Assembly: GCF_020966755.1 (NCBI RefSeq)
Contig: NZ_JAJKFT010000010.1
Coordinates: forward strand, 3,564,284 to 3,628,283
Direction of reading: 5' to 3'
Length of the DNA stretch: 64,000 nt
Origin: Blastopirellula sediminis
GTDB taxonomy: Bacteria; Planctomycetota; Planctomycetia; Pirellulales; Pirellulaceae
Shown here: in pieces, positions 34,968 through 43,864 of the stretch
Position numbering within the stretch: position 1 is the stretch's first letter
How the letters are laid out: every line of letters begins with the position of its first letter
The notes under the pieces: generated by a model
Seen by the model: the letters and a program-made list of their open reading frames with translations, nothing else
Databases searched by the model: none
Told to the model about the DNA's origin: nothing
Made by a program: the position numbers and the translations under genes

Positions 34968-35860
34968 TCGAGGGTTTTGCGATACGGTTTGCCGGACTTG
35001 TAGAGATCGAGCAGGAATCCCCACTTCGATTTGTCGTCGCTCGAATACATGTCTTGGGCTTTCGTTTGCCACTTCACCGCAGCCGCAAAATCGCCTGCTT
35101 CCGCATAGGCGGCCGCGAGGGTGCCGACGCAGTTTGCATCCTTTTGGGCGGTTAGCTCGAGCGCTTTTTTCGCATTGATGATCGCTTGCTGGCCGTCGAG
35201 GTAAATGGGGTTTGGGCAAGTGGCCTGTAGCCATGCAAGATTGTTATAGGCCGCCGCATCTTTCGGGTCGATCTTGATGGCTTCGTTATAGTCGGCGATC
35301 GCTTTGTCGTATTCTCCTTTGCCGTACCATGCCGTGCCTCGGTTAAGAGCGGCGAAGGTGTTTTCGGGATCAAGCTTAATGGCTTGGTTGAAGTCGGCGA
35401 TTGCTTTGTCGTATTCGTCCTTGTCCTTCCAGCAAATGCCGCGGTTGTTGAAATAAATAGCATTCCGTGGGTCTAGCTTGATGAGGTCATTGTAGAGTGA
35501 GATCGCGATGTCAAGTTCTTGTCGTTCTTCCCACAAGAACGCCAAAGCGAGCATCACCTGTTTGTTGCTTTTCTCTCGGCTGTAACGTTTCGTGAGGTAG
35601 TCGAAGGCATCCGCTGCTGGAATAACATTTTTCTTATCAAGCCAGCCCGGCTTGCCTTGGCCGACCCAAAGCCATTTGTTGTTGACCGCGTTGACGTCCA
35701 GAAACAGCCCAAGAAAAACTTCGTCTGTCTCGCCACGACCAGCGGCAGCTAACTTCGCGTCGGCGATGACCATCACCCGGTCCCCGACCTTGTATTCGTG
35801 GGCGATCGCCAGGGAAGAAAAGAGTGCGGCGAGCAGGAGAGAGACGAACGAAAATCGCAT
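34964..35860 (-). CDS. Secreted SH3-TPR protein, copy 2
   Basis: A 298-residue protein with the same architecture as copy 1: signal peptide, SH3-like domain [15 protein letters not shown] and WLDKKNVIP, then TPR units such as NAIYFNNRGICWKDKDEYDKAI and NTFAALNRGTAWYGKGEYDKAI. The N-terminal half is nearly identical to copy 1. The C-terminal part has diverged, reading AQDMYSSDDKSKWGFLLDLYK instead of [21 protein letters not shown]. The bases upstream are a near copy of those upstream of copy 1. It is probably expressed separately from its own upstream segment. Confidence 0.78.
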   Translation of the reverse strand: MRFSFVSLLLAALFSSLAIAHEYKVGDRVMVIADAKLAAAGRGETDEVFLGLFLDVNAVNNKWLWVGQGKPGWLDKKNVIPAADAFDYLTKRYSREKSNKQVMLALAFLWEERQELDIAISLYNDLIKLDPRNAIYFNNRGICWKDKDEYDKAIADFNQAIKLDPENTFAALNRGTAWYGKGEYDKAIADYNEAIKIDPKDAAAYNNLAWLQATCPNPIYLDGQQAIINAKKALELTAQKDANCVGTLAAAYAEAGDFAAAVKWQTKAQDMYSSDDKSKWGFLLDLYKSGKPYRKTLD

Positions 35861-35940
35861 CGCAGGCGCCTCAAATAAGCGGGGGGCTAGGAGCCACTGA
35901 ATTTAGTTGGCCCGTAGCCCCGCTTCAAGTGAAAACCTTT
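35861..35940. repeat. Duplicated upstream segment, copy 2
   Basis: Counterpart of 34734-34812, with a handful of substitutions, and ending at CTTCAAGTG. The third gene has CGCTTCAAGTGTTTC at 37336-37350, so the CTTCAAG word marks the probable repeat boundary. Confidence 0.7.
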
Positions 35941-35977
35941 CGGGCAGACCGGCGGGATTTTGGATATCAGCGGTTAG
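35941..35977 (+). pseudogene. Terminal fragment of the small acidic gene, copy 3
   Basis: Thirty-seven bases equal the last 12 codons and stop of the small gene at 33493-33840 except one or two bases ([11 protein letters not shown]). It sits tail to tail with SH3-TPR copy 3. It supports a duplication history in which the neighbour's end was copied with each unit. No gene product is expected. Confidence 0.75.
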
Positions 35978-37278
35978 TCGACGGTTTCTCGGTACGGTTT
36001 GCCTGACTTGTAGAGATCGAGCCGACTTTGGTAGCCCGCTTTTTCGGCGACTGGCGCTAAATCGCACGCCTTGGTTTGCCACTTTATTGCGGAGGCAAAG
36101 TCACCAACTTCCGCAAAGCCGGCTGCCAGCGTATCCATGACTACCGGATCTTTTCCGGCGGTCGTCTCCAGCGCCTTCATGGCATTGCTAATCGCTTGCA
36201 GGCCGTCGCGGTAAATGGGGTCCGGGCAAGTGGCGAGTAACCAGGCAAGGGAGTTACGTTCTGTGGCTGAATTTGGATTGCAACGGATGGCCTGCTCGTA
36301 GTCGACAATCGCTTTGGCGTAATCTCGCTTCATTTCCCAAATCATCGCGCGGTTGCTGTAGGCGATGGCGTAATTGGGATCGAATTGAATGGCTTTGTTG
36401 TAGTCGGCTACGGCTTTATCGAACTCCTTTTTTTGATCCCAAGCGATGCCACGGCCGTTGTAGGCGTACGCTGACTTGGGATTGATCGCGATAGCCTGGT
36501 TAAAGTTCGCAATGGCCTGGTCGTAGTCCCGTTTGTTGATTCGCGCCCATCCTAGACTGCTGTATACCGACGAATCCTTGGTATCGAGTTTGACGTACTG
36601 CTCGAAGTCGGCGATCGCCTTGTCGTTGTTGTTCTTGTTTTTCCAAGCGATTCCGCGATTTCGATAGGCGGTGGCATATTTCGGATCGAGCTTGAGGGCC
36701 TGATCGTAGTCAGCGATCGCCTTGTCGTCGTCACCCTTTTTGCTCCAAGATCTGCCTCGGTTGTTAAAGTTGATCGCTTTCGTCGGCGCCAGGCGGATCG
36801 CCTGATCGTAGTCGGCGATCGCGTTGTCATGCTCTCCTTTGGCGTCCCAGCAATTGCCACGCGTATTGAAATAGGCGCCCTCGCGAGGATTCAGCTGAAT
36901 CAGGTCGTCGCAGAGCGAAATGGCGGCGTCATAATCGCGTCGCTCTTCGTGCAAGAATGAGAGCGCTACCATGATCTTTTGATTGTTCTTCTCTTCACTG
37001 TTGCGCTTCGTGAGATATTCAAGCGCGTCCGCTGCGGGAATGACGTACTGCTGGTCGAGCCAGCCGGGCCTCCCATTTTCGACCCACAGCCACTTGTCGT
37101 TCACCTCTTGCACATTGAGAAACAACCCAAGAAACACCTTATCCGTCGCGCCGCGGCCATCGGCCATGAGCTTGGCGTCGGCAATGACCATCACCCGATC
37201 GCCGGCTTGGTAGTTTTGACCAAACGCCGCAGAAGCGGCGAGCAGGATGAGAGCGACGGAGAGAGAGAGAGCGCGCAT
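35974..37278 (-). CDS. Secreted SH3-TPR protein, copy 3 (long form)
   Basis: A 434-residue paralogue. I start it at ATG 37278, which has AGGAA upstream and opens directly on a signal peptide (MRALSLSVALILLAASAAFG). The SH3-like domain reads [21 protein letters not shown] and PGWLDQQYVIP. It then has about eight TPR units, for example IRLAPTKAINFNNRGRSWSK and IAINPKSAYAYNGRGIAWDQ, against about four in copies 1 and 2. The C-terminus [22 protein letters not shown] matches copy 1. It may be the parental form from which shorter copies arose by internal loss of TPRs, but the order of events is inference. Confidence 0.8.
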   Translation of the reverse strand: MRALSLSVALILLAASAAFGQNYQAGDRVMVIADAKLMADGRGATDKVFLGLFLNVQEVNDKWLWVENGRPGWLDQQYVIPAADALEYLTKRNSEEKNNQKIMVALSFLHEERRDYDAAISLCDDLIQLNPREGAYFNTRGNCWDAKGEHDNAIADYDQAIRLAPTKAINFNNRGRSWSKKGDDDKAIADYDQALKLDPKYATAYRNRGIAWKNKNNNDKAIADFEQYVKLDTKDSSVYSSLGWARINKRDYDQAIANFNQAIAINPKSAYAYNGRGIAWDQKKEFDKAVADYNKAIQFDPNYAIAYSNRAMIWEMKRDYAKAIVDYEQAIRCNPNSATERNSLAWLLATCPDPIYRDGLQAISNAMKALETTAGKDPVVMDTLAAGFAEVGDFASAIKWQTKACDLAPVAEKAGYQSRLDLYKSGKPYRETVD

Positions 37279-37376
37279 CGCGGGTTCCTGAGAGTTAGGG
37301 AGCGACGAATTGCCGAGTTTAACACGCATAAACGACGCTTCAAGTGTTTCTGCAGAAAGCTTGCGCGCAAACAAAT

Positions 37377-37408
37377 GCCGTGCGGAACTCCAGAGAACTC
37401 CGCACGGC
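37377..37408 (-). terminator. Possible terminator after the AIM24-like gene
   Basis: GCCGTGCGGA and TCCGCACGGC form a ten-pair stem with a 12-base loop. The run after it on the minus strand is ATTTGTTT, so the T tract is weak. It lies 33 bases after the stop at 37441. Confidence 0.55.
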
Positions 37409-37440
37409 GTCGATGGTTTCCAGCGATCGTGATCGAGCGT

Positions 37441-38172
37441 TTAGTCTTTATGCGGCGCGCGAGCCAAAATGTGATTGGCCAAACGCGAGAACGGCAGGCT
37501 TTGCATCATGACGGTGCCGTGGCCGCTCAGCTTCGCCAGGAAGAGCCCTTCTCCGCCGAACAGCATCGAGGTCATGTTGCCGGCGCGTTGGATGTCGTAG
37601 TCGATTCCTTCGGTGAACGCGACCAGGCTCCCCGCTTCGACCAGCAGCGTTTCTCCCTCCAACTTGCGGGTGATGATCGTACCGCAGGCATGCAGAAACG
37701 CGCGGCCGTCCCCTTGCAGGTGCTGCAAGATAAAACCTTCGCCGCCAAAGAAGCCGGCGCCCAGGCGTTTTTGGAACGCGATATCGAGCTTGGTTCCCAT
37801 CGCGGCGCAGAGGAACGCATCTTTCTGGCAGGTGATCGTACCGCCGATTTCGGCCAGTTCGATCGGGATGATCTTGCCCGGAAACGGCGCTCCAAACGAA
37901 ACGCGGCGTTTGCTCGACGAATCGTTGGTGAAATGCCCCAGGAAGATCGTGTTGCCGGTCACCATCCGCTTGCCGGCGCTGAACAACTTGCCCATGAAGC
38001 CTTGATCGGGATCACTGCCGTCTCCCATGCGGGTCGAGAAGCTGATTCCGTCGTCCATGTAAATCATGGCGCCCGCTTCGGCGACGACCGTTTCGTGGGG
38101 ATCGAGTTCAATCTCGACCAGTTGCATGTCATGGCCGATGATTTCGTAGTCGATTTCGTGGGAAGTTTGCAT
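37441..38172 (-). CDS. AIM24/TIGR00266 family protein
   Basis: A 243-residue soluble protein starting at ATG 38172 ([21 protein letters not shown]); an in-frame start 25 codons earlier is not needed. It shows the beta-roll signatures of the TIGR00266/AIM24 family: [82 protein letters not shown] and [13 protein letters not shown]. The family is related in fold to tryptophan RNA-binding attenuation proteins. Its bacterial role is not known. No signal peptide is seen. Confidence 0.9.
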   Translation of the reverse strand: MQTSHEIDYEIIGHDMQLVEIELDPHETVVAEAGAMIYMDDGISFSTRMGDGSDPDQGFMGKLFSAGKRMVTGNTIFLGHFTNDSSSKRRVSFGAPFPGKIIPIELAEIGGTITCQKDAFLCAAMGTKLDIAFQKRLGAGFFGGEGFILQHLQGDGRAFLHACGTIITRKLEGETLLVEAGSLVAFTEGIDYDIQRAGNMTSMLFGGEGLFLAKLSGHGTVMMQSLPFSRLANHILARAPHKD

Positions 38173-38402
38173 CGTCGTCCTCAGTCGGTGGTTGGGTCGA
38201 AACGGTCCGCAAATGCGGCGGGGCGCTTGAAGGGATCTACCTTGCAAATCGGGGGGCGTCGAACCGCTTTCCGGGCGATTTCATGGGGAAGGTGCGGTTG
38301 TAGGAGGTGAAATGAATACGCCGCCGTTTACCGCGAACCCGGCGTACCCTGGTCGGCGTCTAAGCGATAAAATAGGCGTCGAATATCCCCCAGAATCCCG
38401 CG

Positions 38403-39266
38403 ATGGAAACAGCAATGCGCTTCACCAAGATGCACGGCATCGGTAACGACTATGTCTACGTCAACTGCTTTGCCGAAGAGCTGCCGGCCCCGCCGGAGCA
38501 GATCGCTCCGCTCGTTTCGGATCGCCATTTTGGGATCGGCGGCGACGGGCTGATTTTGATCACGCCGTCGGAAGTGGCCGACGCCCGGATGCGGATGTTC
38601 AACGCCGACGGCAGTGAGTCGGAAATGTGCGGCAACGGTCTCCGCTGCGTCGCCAAGTATGTCTACGACCATGGGATCGCCAAGAAAGAAACGCTGCAGC
38701 TGGAAACCGGCGCCGGCGTTTTGACCGTGCAGATCACCGCTGACGGCGGCCTGGCTCAGCAAGTTCGCGTCAACATGGGGCAGCCGATCCTGGAAGGAAA
38801 GAAGATTCCGACCACCTTCGACGCCAACCCGGTCGTCAACCAAAAAATTGAAATCGCTGGGCAAACTTTCGAGGTGACCTGCGTCTCGATGGGGAACCCC
38901 CACTGCGTCATCTTCGTCGAGGAAGCGACCGACGAATTGGTCCTGAAGATCGGACCTCAGATCGAACGATCTACCTATTTCCCGGCTCGCGTGAATGTGG
39001 AGTTCGTCGAGGTCATTTTGCCGACCGAAGTTCGCCAGCGCACCTGGGAACGTGGTTCCGGCGAAACGCTAGCGTGCGGCACTGGCGCTTCGGCCGTTTG
39101 CGTCGCCGGCGTCCTGACCGGACGAACCGAGCGGAAGATATTGAATCATCTGCTAGGAGGCGACCTGCAATTGGAGTGGAACGAGTCCGACAATTGCGTG
39201 TATAAGACGGGAGGCGCGACGGAGGTCTTTACCGGCGAGTGGATGCTACCGGCGTCGTCGACCTAA
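38403..39266 (+). CDS. dapF: Diaminopimelate epimerase
   Basis: A 287-residue PLP-independent epimerase converting LL- to meso-diaminopimelate for lysine and peptidoglycan. Both catalytic cysteines are present: [15 protein letters not shown] (first) and [14 protein letters not shown] (second). [22 protein letters not shown] and [13 protein letters not shown] also match. The start is ATG 38403; an internal ATG at 38415 ([10 protein letters not shown]) is an alternative. Planctomycetes of this group do make peptidoglycan, which fits. The acyltransferase gene follows 36 bases later. Confidence 0.95.
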   Translation: METAMRFTKMHGIGNDYVYVNCFAEELPAPPEQIAPLVSDRHFGIGGDGLILITPSEVADARMRMFNADGSESEMCGNGLRCVAKYVYDHGIAKKETLQLETGAGVLTVQITADGGLAQQVRVNMGQPILEGKKIPTTFDANPVVNQKIEIAGQTFEVTCVSMGNPHCVIFVEEATDELVLKIGPQIERSTYFPARVNVEFVEVILPTEVRQRTWERGSGETLACGTGASAVCVAGVLTGRTERKILNHLLGGDLQLEWNESDNCVYKTGGATEVFTGEWMLPASST

Positions 39267-39302
39267 CGCTATTTGGCTGGGGACGCGAGATAGGAAGCTC
39301 GC

Positions 39303-40136
39303 ATGGCGCTCGAATACAGTTGGTTAACGCGGCTGGGCGGTTTCGCCCTGCAAGAAACGATCCGCCATTGGTTGGATACGCTCGACCTGCGCGTCGCTTA
39401 TCACGATGCGCGGCTCGATCCGTCCCATCCCGAAAACAACCAGGCCGGCATCTATATCTTCTGGCACGAGTACATCAGCTTCCCCCTTTATCTGCGTCCC
39501 TACTGCAACATCGCGATGCTGCTCAGCAAGCATCGCGACGCCGAGTGGCTGGCCCACACCGCACAGATGATGGGCTTCGATACGGTACGCGGCTCGTCGC
39601 AGCGCGGCGGCGCAACGGCGCTGATGGAACTGCTCGAAAAGTCGAAGAGCATGCACCTGGCGATTACGCCGGATGGTCCGCGCGGACCGCGTCGGCGACT
39701 TGCGCCAGGGGCGATCTATTTGGCGTCGCGGCTCGGCTTGCCGCTGATCCCGATGGGCTTTGGATTTGATCGTCCGACGCGAGCTCGCACATGGGACAAG
39801 TTCGCGATCCCCCGCTTCTTCTCCCGCGGCCGCGGTCTGATGGGAGCGGCCCTCTGGATTCCGCCGAAGCTGGACAAAGAAGAAATCGAACAACACCGCC
39901 GCCGCGTCCAGCGCTATCTGAACAAGATCACCGCGATCGCCGAAGATTGGGCCGAATCGGGCCTACGTCTGGAACAAGAAATCGCTGCTCGCCCCCGCAG
40001 CGCCCCATTGGCCGGTCATCGCCAGGCGGCGAAGTTCGATCCGTTTTGGATTCATGCGGAAGCTCGCTCGCTTGATCTGAGCGAAGAGAAGTTGGAGCGA
40101 CAACGGCCGACTCTCGTGGTCAACAAGGCGGCCTAA
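39303..40136 (+). CDS. DUF374 lysophospholipid/lipid A-type acyltransferase
   Basis: A 277-residue member of the LPLAT superfamily, DUF374 group. The acyl-acceptor motif region reads IYIFWHEYISFPLYL, then VRGSSQRGGATALMELL and HLAITPDGPRGPRRRLAPGAIYLASRLGLPLIPMGFGF, which is the best-conserved signature. The first His motif differs from the HxxxxD of PlsC. It probably acylates a lipid A-like or phospholipid acceptor on the inner membrane face; the substrate is inference. An ATG start at 39303 is used. The neighbouring dapF gene is on the same strand. Confidence 0.85.
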   Translation: MALEYSWLTRLGGFALQETIRHWLDTLDLRVAYHDARLDPSHPENNQAGIYIFWHEYISFPLYLRPYCNIAMLLSKHRDAEWLAHTAQMMGFDTVRGSSQRGGATALMELLEKSKSMHLAITPDGPRGPRRRLAPGAIYLASRLGLPLIPMGFGFDRPTRARTWDKFAIPRFFSRGRGLMGAALWIPPKLDKEEIEQHRRRVQRYLNKITAIAEDWAESGLRLEQEIAARPRSAPLAGHRQAAKFDPFWIHAEARSLDLSEEKLERQRPTLVVNKAA

Positions 40137-40174
40137 CGGACGCGGCCTTGATCGCAATCGCCTGTCGTTCGATC

Positions 40175-40180
40175 TATAAT
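40175..40180 (+). promoter_or_regulatory. Possible -10 element
   Basis: A perfect TATAAT lies 80 bases before the start of the GDPD gene. The best upstream hexamer, TTGATC at 40148, is too far away, so only the -10 is supported. Confidence 0.3.
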
Positions 40181-40259
40181 TGCGGCGTGCAGGCTTCGCT
40201 CTTGCACTTATAGGCCCGCCTACTGCCCCGCTCTGTCGTCGTCGATTGCGTTTTGTCGA

Positions 40260-41138
40260 GTGGGCTCCCCTCAGCGATGGAAAAACTCTCTCGTGAAGTC
40301 GCAACTACTTTCCGGACGTCAGCCACTCTTGGTAATGGCGTTTGTTGTCGCAACGTTGACGCTGTTCGGCAATCTGGCGTTTGCGGAAGAGGGATTCCTC
40401 GACAACGGCGTTACCGCCCACCGCGGCAACTCGAGCGAGTTTCCCGAGAACACACTCGCCGCTTTTCGCAGCGGCATCGATGTTGGCGCCGACTGGATTG
40501 AGCTCGATCTCTATCGCACCAAGGATGGCGAACTTGTCGTGATTCACGATGCGACGACCGGTCGCGTCGCCGGCGTTGATATGGTCGTCGCGAATGCGAC
40601 CTATGCGGAGCTGAAAAAGTTGGACGTGGCGACCGAGTTTCGCCAGCAGCATGGGCTGACGGTCGAGCAGTGTCTCCCGCGTCATATTCCTACGCTGCGC
40701 GAAGTGCTGCAGCTGGTGATGTCGCAGCAGCGGACCAGAGCCTCGCTGCTGCCGAAGGTCGACTGCGTAGCGGAAGCGATTGAATTGATCAAGCAAATGA
40801 AGGCCGAACGCTGGGTCGGGTTTAACGAAGGGAATCTCGAGTACGTCACGGCCGTCAAACGTCTGGCGCCCGAGATCCCGGTCTTCTGGGATCGTCCGGC
40901 GAATACCGATATCGAGAGCGACATCGAAATCGCCTTGGATCGCGGCTTCGATTCGCTGGTGATCAACGAAAAAGGAATCTCCGCCGATAAGGTCCGACGG
41001 ATTACGGCTGCCGGTTTGATCCCGGGGGCCTGGACGGTGAACGACCCGGAAACGATGCGGCGTTTCATCGATCTGGGGGTCGAGCGAATCTACACCGATT
41101 ACCCCCGGACCCTTCTCCAGCTACGGGAAAAGAAATAG
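40260..41138 (+). CDS. Exported glycerophosphodiester phosphodiesterase
   Basis: A 292-residue protein of the GDPD family, hydrolysing glycerophosphodiesters to glycerol-3-phosphate and an alcohol. The active site is visible: VTAHRGNSSEFPENTLAAF (about 50-68), then DWIELDLYRTKDGELVVIHDATTGRVAG with the Glu-x-Asp metal pair and the second His. Later, PGAWTVNDPETMRRFIDLGVERIYTDYP is typical. The N-terminus holds a signal peptide, LLVMAFVVATLTLFGNLAFA. GTG 40260 is the longest start, and GTG 40293 just before the signal peptide is a good alternative. Periplasmic. Confidence 0.88.
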   Translation: MGSPQRWKNSLVKSQLLSGRQPLLVMAFVVATLTLFGNLAFAEEGFLDNGVTAHRGNSSEFPENTLAAFRSGIDVGADWIELDLYRTKDGELVVIHDATTGRVAGVDMVVANATYAELKKLDVATEFRQQHGLTVEQCLPRHIPTLREVLQLVMSQQRTRASLLPKVDCVAEAIELIKQMKAERWVGFNEGNLEYVTAVKRLAPEIPVFWDRPANTDIESDIEIALDRGFDSLVINEKGISADKVRRITAAGLIPGAWTVNDPETMRRFIDLGVERIYTDYPRTLLQLREKK

Positions 41139-41244
41139 GAAATAGGTTTGCCCCCTTCCCTTGCTGAAGCTTTCCGCGAAATCTGCTAACTTGGTCGGTT
41201 GATTTTCCGCCCACGTTCTCCCCCTAATTTCGCAGACGCGCCGC

Positions 41245-42516
41245 ATGGATGTTGACGTTCCCCCGTGGGAAGCCGCCGCTGGAGAGCAGCCGCCGGTTTT
41301 GACCGTGGCGCAGCTGACGTCGCTGATCAAAGGGACGCTGGAGATGGCGTTTCCCTCGGTCTGGGTCAGCGGCGAGATCTCGAATCTGGCCCAGCCCCGT
41401 TCCGGACACGTTTATCTGACGCTGAAAGATGACGCCGCCCAGATCCGCGCGGTGATGTGGAAGACGACCGCCGCGAAGCTGCCGTTTGACCTGGAAGATG
41501 GTCAGCAAGTGATTTGCCGCGGCGATCTGGAAGTTTACGCTCCCCGCGGCAGTTACCAGTTGGTGATTCGCCAGATCGAGCCGCAAGGGGTGGGCGCGTT
41601 GCAGTTGGCGCTGCAGAAGTTGCAGCAGAAGCTGGCGGCTGAAGGGCTGTTCGATCCTGACCTCAAGCGTCCCCTCCCCCGCTTTCCGCGGCGGATTGTT
41701 GTCGTGACCAGTCCAACTGGCGCGGCGATTCGCGACTTTCTGGAAGTGATGCGGCGTCGTTGGCGCGGCGCCGATGTGTTGGTGATTCCGACGCGCGTGC
41801 AAGGCGCCGGAGCGGCCGCCGAGATTGCCGCGGCGATCAAAAAAGCGGCCAAGCTGAAGCCGCGACCTGACGTCCTGGTCGCCACGCGCGGCGGCGGCAG
41901 TATTGAAGATCTCTGGTGCTTCAGCGAAGAGCCGGTCGTTCGGGCGATCGCCGAGTGTCAGATTCCGGTGATCTCGGCCGTGGGGCACGAGATCGACGTA
42001 ACGCTCAGTGACTTGGCCGCCGATGTTCGGGCTCTGACGCCGAGCGAAGCCGCCGAACTGTGCGTCCCCTCGCAATCGGAAGTCAGCGAAGCGCTCGACG
42101 GTTATCGACTGCGACTTGTCCAAGCCCTGAAGCAGCGGGCCCTACTGGCGCGGCGTCGGCTCGACGCTTTGGCCGAACGTCGGGCCTTCATCAAACCGTT
42201 CTCGGTAGTGCACGACGCCCAGCGTTTGCTCGATGGCTGGGACGAACGCTTGTCGGCCGCGGTGAAGCGACAGCTTCAAGTCAGTCAGCAGCGCGTCCGC
42301 GAGGCGACCGCCCGGCTTGAGTCCCTTTCGCCGCTCGCGGTGTTGGCTCGCGGCTATAGCGTGACCCGGACGACGAAACGGGCCGTCCTCCGCTCGGCCG
42401 ACGAGGTCGAAGTCGGCGACAAAATCGAAACCATTTTGCCCGCGGGGCGGCTGATCAGCCGCGTCGAAGAGGTGCAAAGCGAATCCACGAAGCAGGCTCC
42501 GAAGAGGAATAAATAG
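41245..42516 (+). CDS. xseA: Exodeoxyribonuclease VII large subunit
   Basis: A 423-residue catalytic subunit degrading single-stranded DNA. An OB fold comes first (SVWVSGEISNLAQPRSGHVYLTLKDDAAQIRAVMWK), then the nuclease core VTSPTGAAIRDFLEVMRRRW, RGGGSIEDLWCFSEEPVVRAI and SAVGHEIDVTLSDLAADVRALTPSEAAEL. A coiled C-terminal region ends LARGYSVTRTTKRAVLRSADEVEVGDKI. The length is typical. The small subunit starts two bases after the stop, so the pair is translationally coupled. Confidence 0.96.
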   Translation: MDVDVPPWEAAAGEQPPVLTVAQLTSLIKGTLEMAFPSVWVSGEISNLAQPRSGHVYLTLKDDAAQIRAVMWKTTAAKLPFDLEDGQQVICRGDLEVYAPRGSYQLVIRQIEPQGVGALQLALQKLQQKLAAEGLFDPDLKRPLPRFPRRIVVVTSPTGAAIRDFLEVMRRRWRGADVLVIPTRVQGAGAAAEIAAAIKKAAKLKPRPDVLVATRGGGSIEDLWCFSEEPVVRAIAECQIPVISAVGHEIDVTLSDLAADVRALTPSEAAELCVPSQSEVSEALDGYRLRLVQALKQRALLARRRLDALAERRAFIKPFSVVHDAQRLLDGWDERLSAAVKRQLQVSQQRVREATARLESLSPLAVLARGYSVTRTTKRAVLRSADEVEVGDKIETILPAGRLISRVEEVQSESTKQAPKRNK

Positions 42517-42518
42517 GT

Positions 42519-42878
42519 ATGGCCAAGAAAAAAGCTGCCGACGAAGCGTCCGACGCTCCGGCGTTTGAAGAAGAGTTGGCGACGCTGGAAACGCTGGTCC
42601 GCCGCCTCGAATCGGGCGAAGCGGGGCTGGAAGAGTCGCTGAAACTGTACGAAGAGGGAGTCGGCAAGCTGAAATCGTGCTACAGCCTCCTCCAGCGGGC
42701 CGAACGGAAGATTGAGGTCCTTTCCGGATTTAACGCCGCCGGGGAGCCGGTGACCGAGGATTTCGACGAAGGAGAGACCTCGCTGACCGAAAAGGCGGAA
42801 TCACGCACCAAGCGTCGCGGCGCCAAGTCCCGTACCGATGAGGGAGACGAGATAGACGACAAGCGTCGACTTTTTTAA
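42519..42878 (+). CDS. xseB: Exodeoxyribonuclease VII small subunit
   Basis: A 119-residue small subunit. Residues about 12-75 hold the family signature: FEEELATLETLVRRLESGEAGLEESLKLYEEGVGKLKSCYSLLQRAERKIEVL. After that comes a charged tail of some 40 residues not needed for the family fold (most family members are 75-85 residues). The gene is in tight operon order xseA-xseB-ispA-dxs, as in many proteobacteria. Confidence 0.94.
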   Translation: MAKKKAADEASDAPAFEEELATLETLVRRLESGEAGLEESLKLYEEGVGKLKSCYSLLQRAERKIEVLSGFNAAGEPVTEDFDEGETSLTEKAESRTKRRGAKSRTDEGDEIDDKRRLF

Positions 42879-42902
42879 GATAGCGTTATCGCTTGGAACT
42901 GA

Positions 42903-43859
42903 ATGGGTTACGGCGAAATGACGCAGCCCGCGCCCTCCCCTAACAGCCTATATCCGCCTGACATGATGTCCGCTTCGCCTGCTTCGTTGCATGAATTCTC
43001 GGCCACCTTGCGCGACGAGGTCGACCAGGCTCTTGATAATTACAGTCGCTTTGGCGACGGTTGCCCCGAGCGGCTGGAAGAAGCGATCCGCTACAGCCTT
43101 TTGGCCCCCGGCAAGCGACTTCGTCCGTTGCTAACGTTAATGGCGGCCGAGGCTTGCGGTTGTGAGAGAAGTCAAGCGATGCCGGCCGCTTGTGCGGTCG
43201 AAATGATCCACTGTTACTCGCTAATCCATGACGATTTGCCGGCGATGGACGACGACGACCTCCGTCGCGGCCGGCCGACCTGTCACAAGGCGTTTGACGA
43301 GGCGACCGCGATTTTGGCCGGCGACGCCCTGCTGGCTCGCGCCCTGGAAATCGTGGCCGATGGGTATGAAAATCCAGCGATTGCGTCTCGATCTTGCCGC
43401 GAATTGGCCAAAGCCGCCGGAGCTACGGCTCTGGTGGGTGGTCAGGCGGACGATTTAAACGAACAATTTGGAGCTGGCGACGTTGATATGTTGAAGGCGA
43501 TCCACCGCCGGAAGACGGGGGCGATGATTTGCGTCTCGCTTCGCCTGGGGGCGATCGCCGCCGGAGCGGATGACGATCAGGTCGCCGCACTCGATTCATA
43601 CGGCGAGCAAATCGGCCTGGCTTTCCAAATTGTGGACGATCTGCTCGATTATGCTGGGGATGAAGCGGCTATGGGAAAACGGGTTGGCAAAGACGCCGAT
43701 CGCGGCAAGCTGACCTACCCAGGACTGATCGGCGTCGAAGAAAGTCGACGCCAAGCCGAATCGCTGATCGCGGGAGCGAAACAATCGCTCGCCGGGTTTG
43801 GCGAACGAGCCAACCACTTGGAAGCGTTGGCGCAATACATCTTGGAAAGGAACCACTAA
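42903..43859 (+). CDS. ispA: Farnesyl/geranyl diphosphate synthase
   Basis: A 318-residue all-alpha prenyl transferase condensing IPP with dimethylallyl or geranyl diphosphate. First aspartate-rich motif: LIHDDLPAMDDDDLRRGRPTCHK; second: QIVDDLLDYAGDEAAMGKRVGKD. GKRLRPLLTLMA and GGQADDL also match. The N-terminal 30 residues, rich in Pro and Ser, are outside the fold; a later in-frame ATG is possible. It is followed five bases later by dxs, placing the precursor enzyme beside its user. Confidence 0.93.
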   Translation: MGYGEMTQPAPSPNSLYPPDMMSASPASLHEFSATLRDEVDQALDNYSRFGDGCPERLEEAIRYSLLAPGKRLRPLLTLMAAEACGCERSQAMPAACAVEMIHCYSLIHDDLPAMDDDDLRRGRPTCHKAFDEATAILAGDALLARALEIVADGYENPAIASRSCRELAKAAGATALVGGQADDLNEQFGAGDVDMLKAIHRRKTGAMICVSLRLGAIAAGADDDQVAALDSYGEQIGLAFQIVDDLLDYAGDEAAMGKRVGKDADRGKLTYPGLIGVEESRRQAESLIAGAKQSLAGFGERANHLEALAQYILERNH

Positions 43860-43864
43860 GAGCG

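Noticed and set aside
33493..37278. A CRISPR-like or integron-like array
   Set aside because: The repeats are whole genes with flanks, of unequal length; there are no short regular direct repeats, spacers, integrase or attC-like sites.
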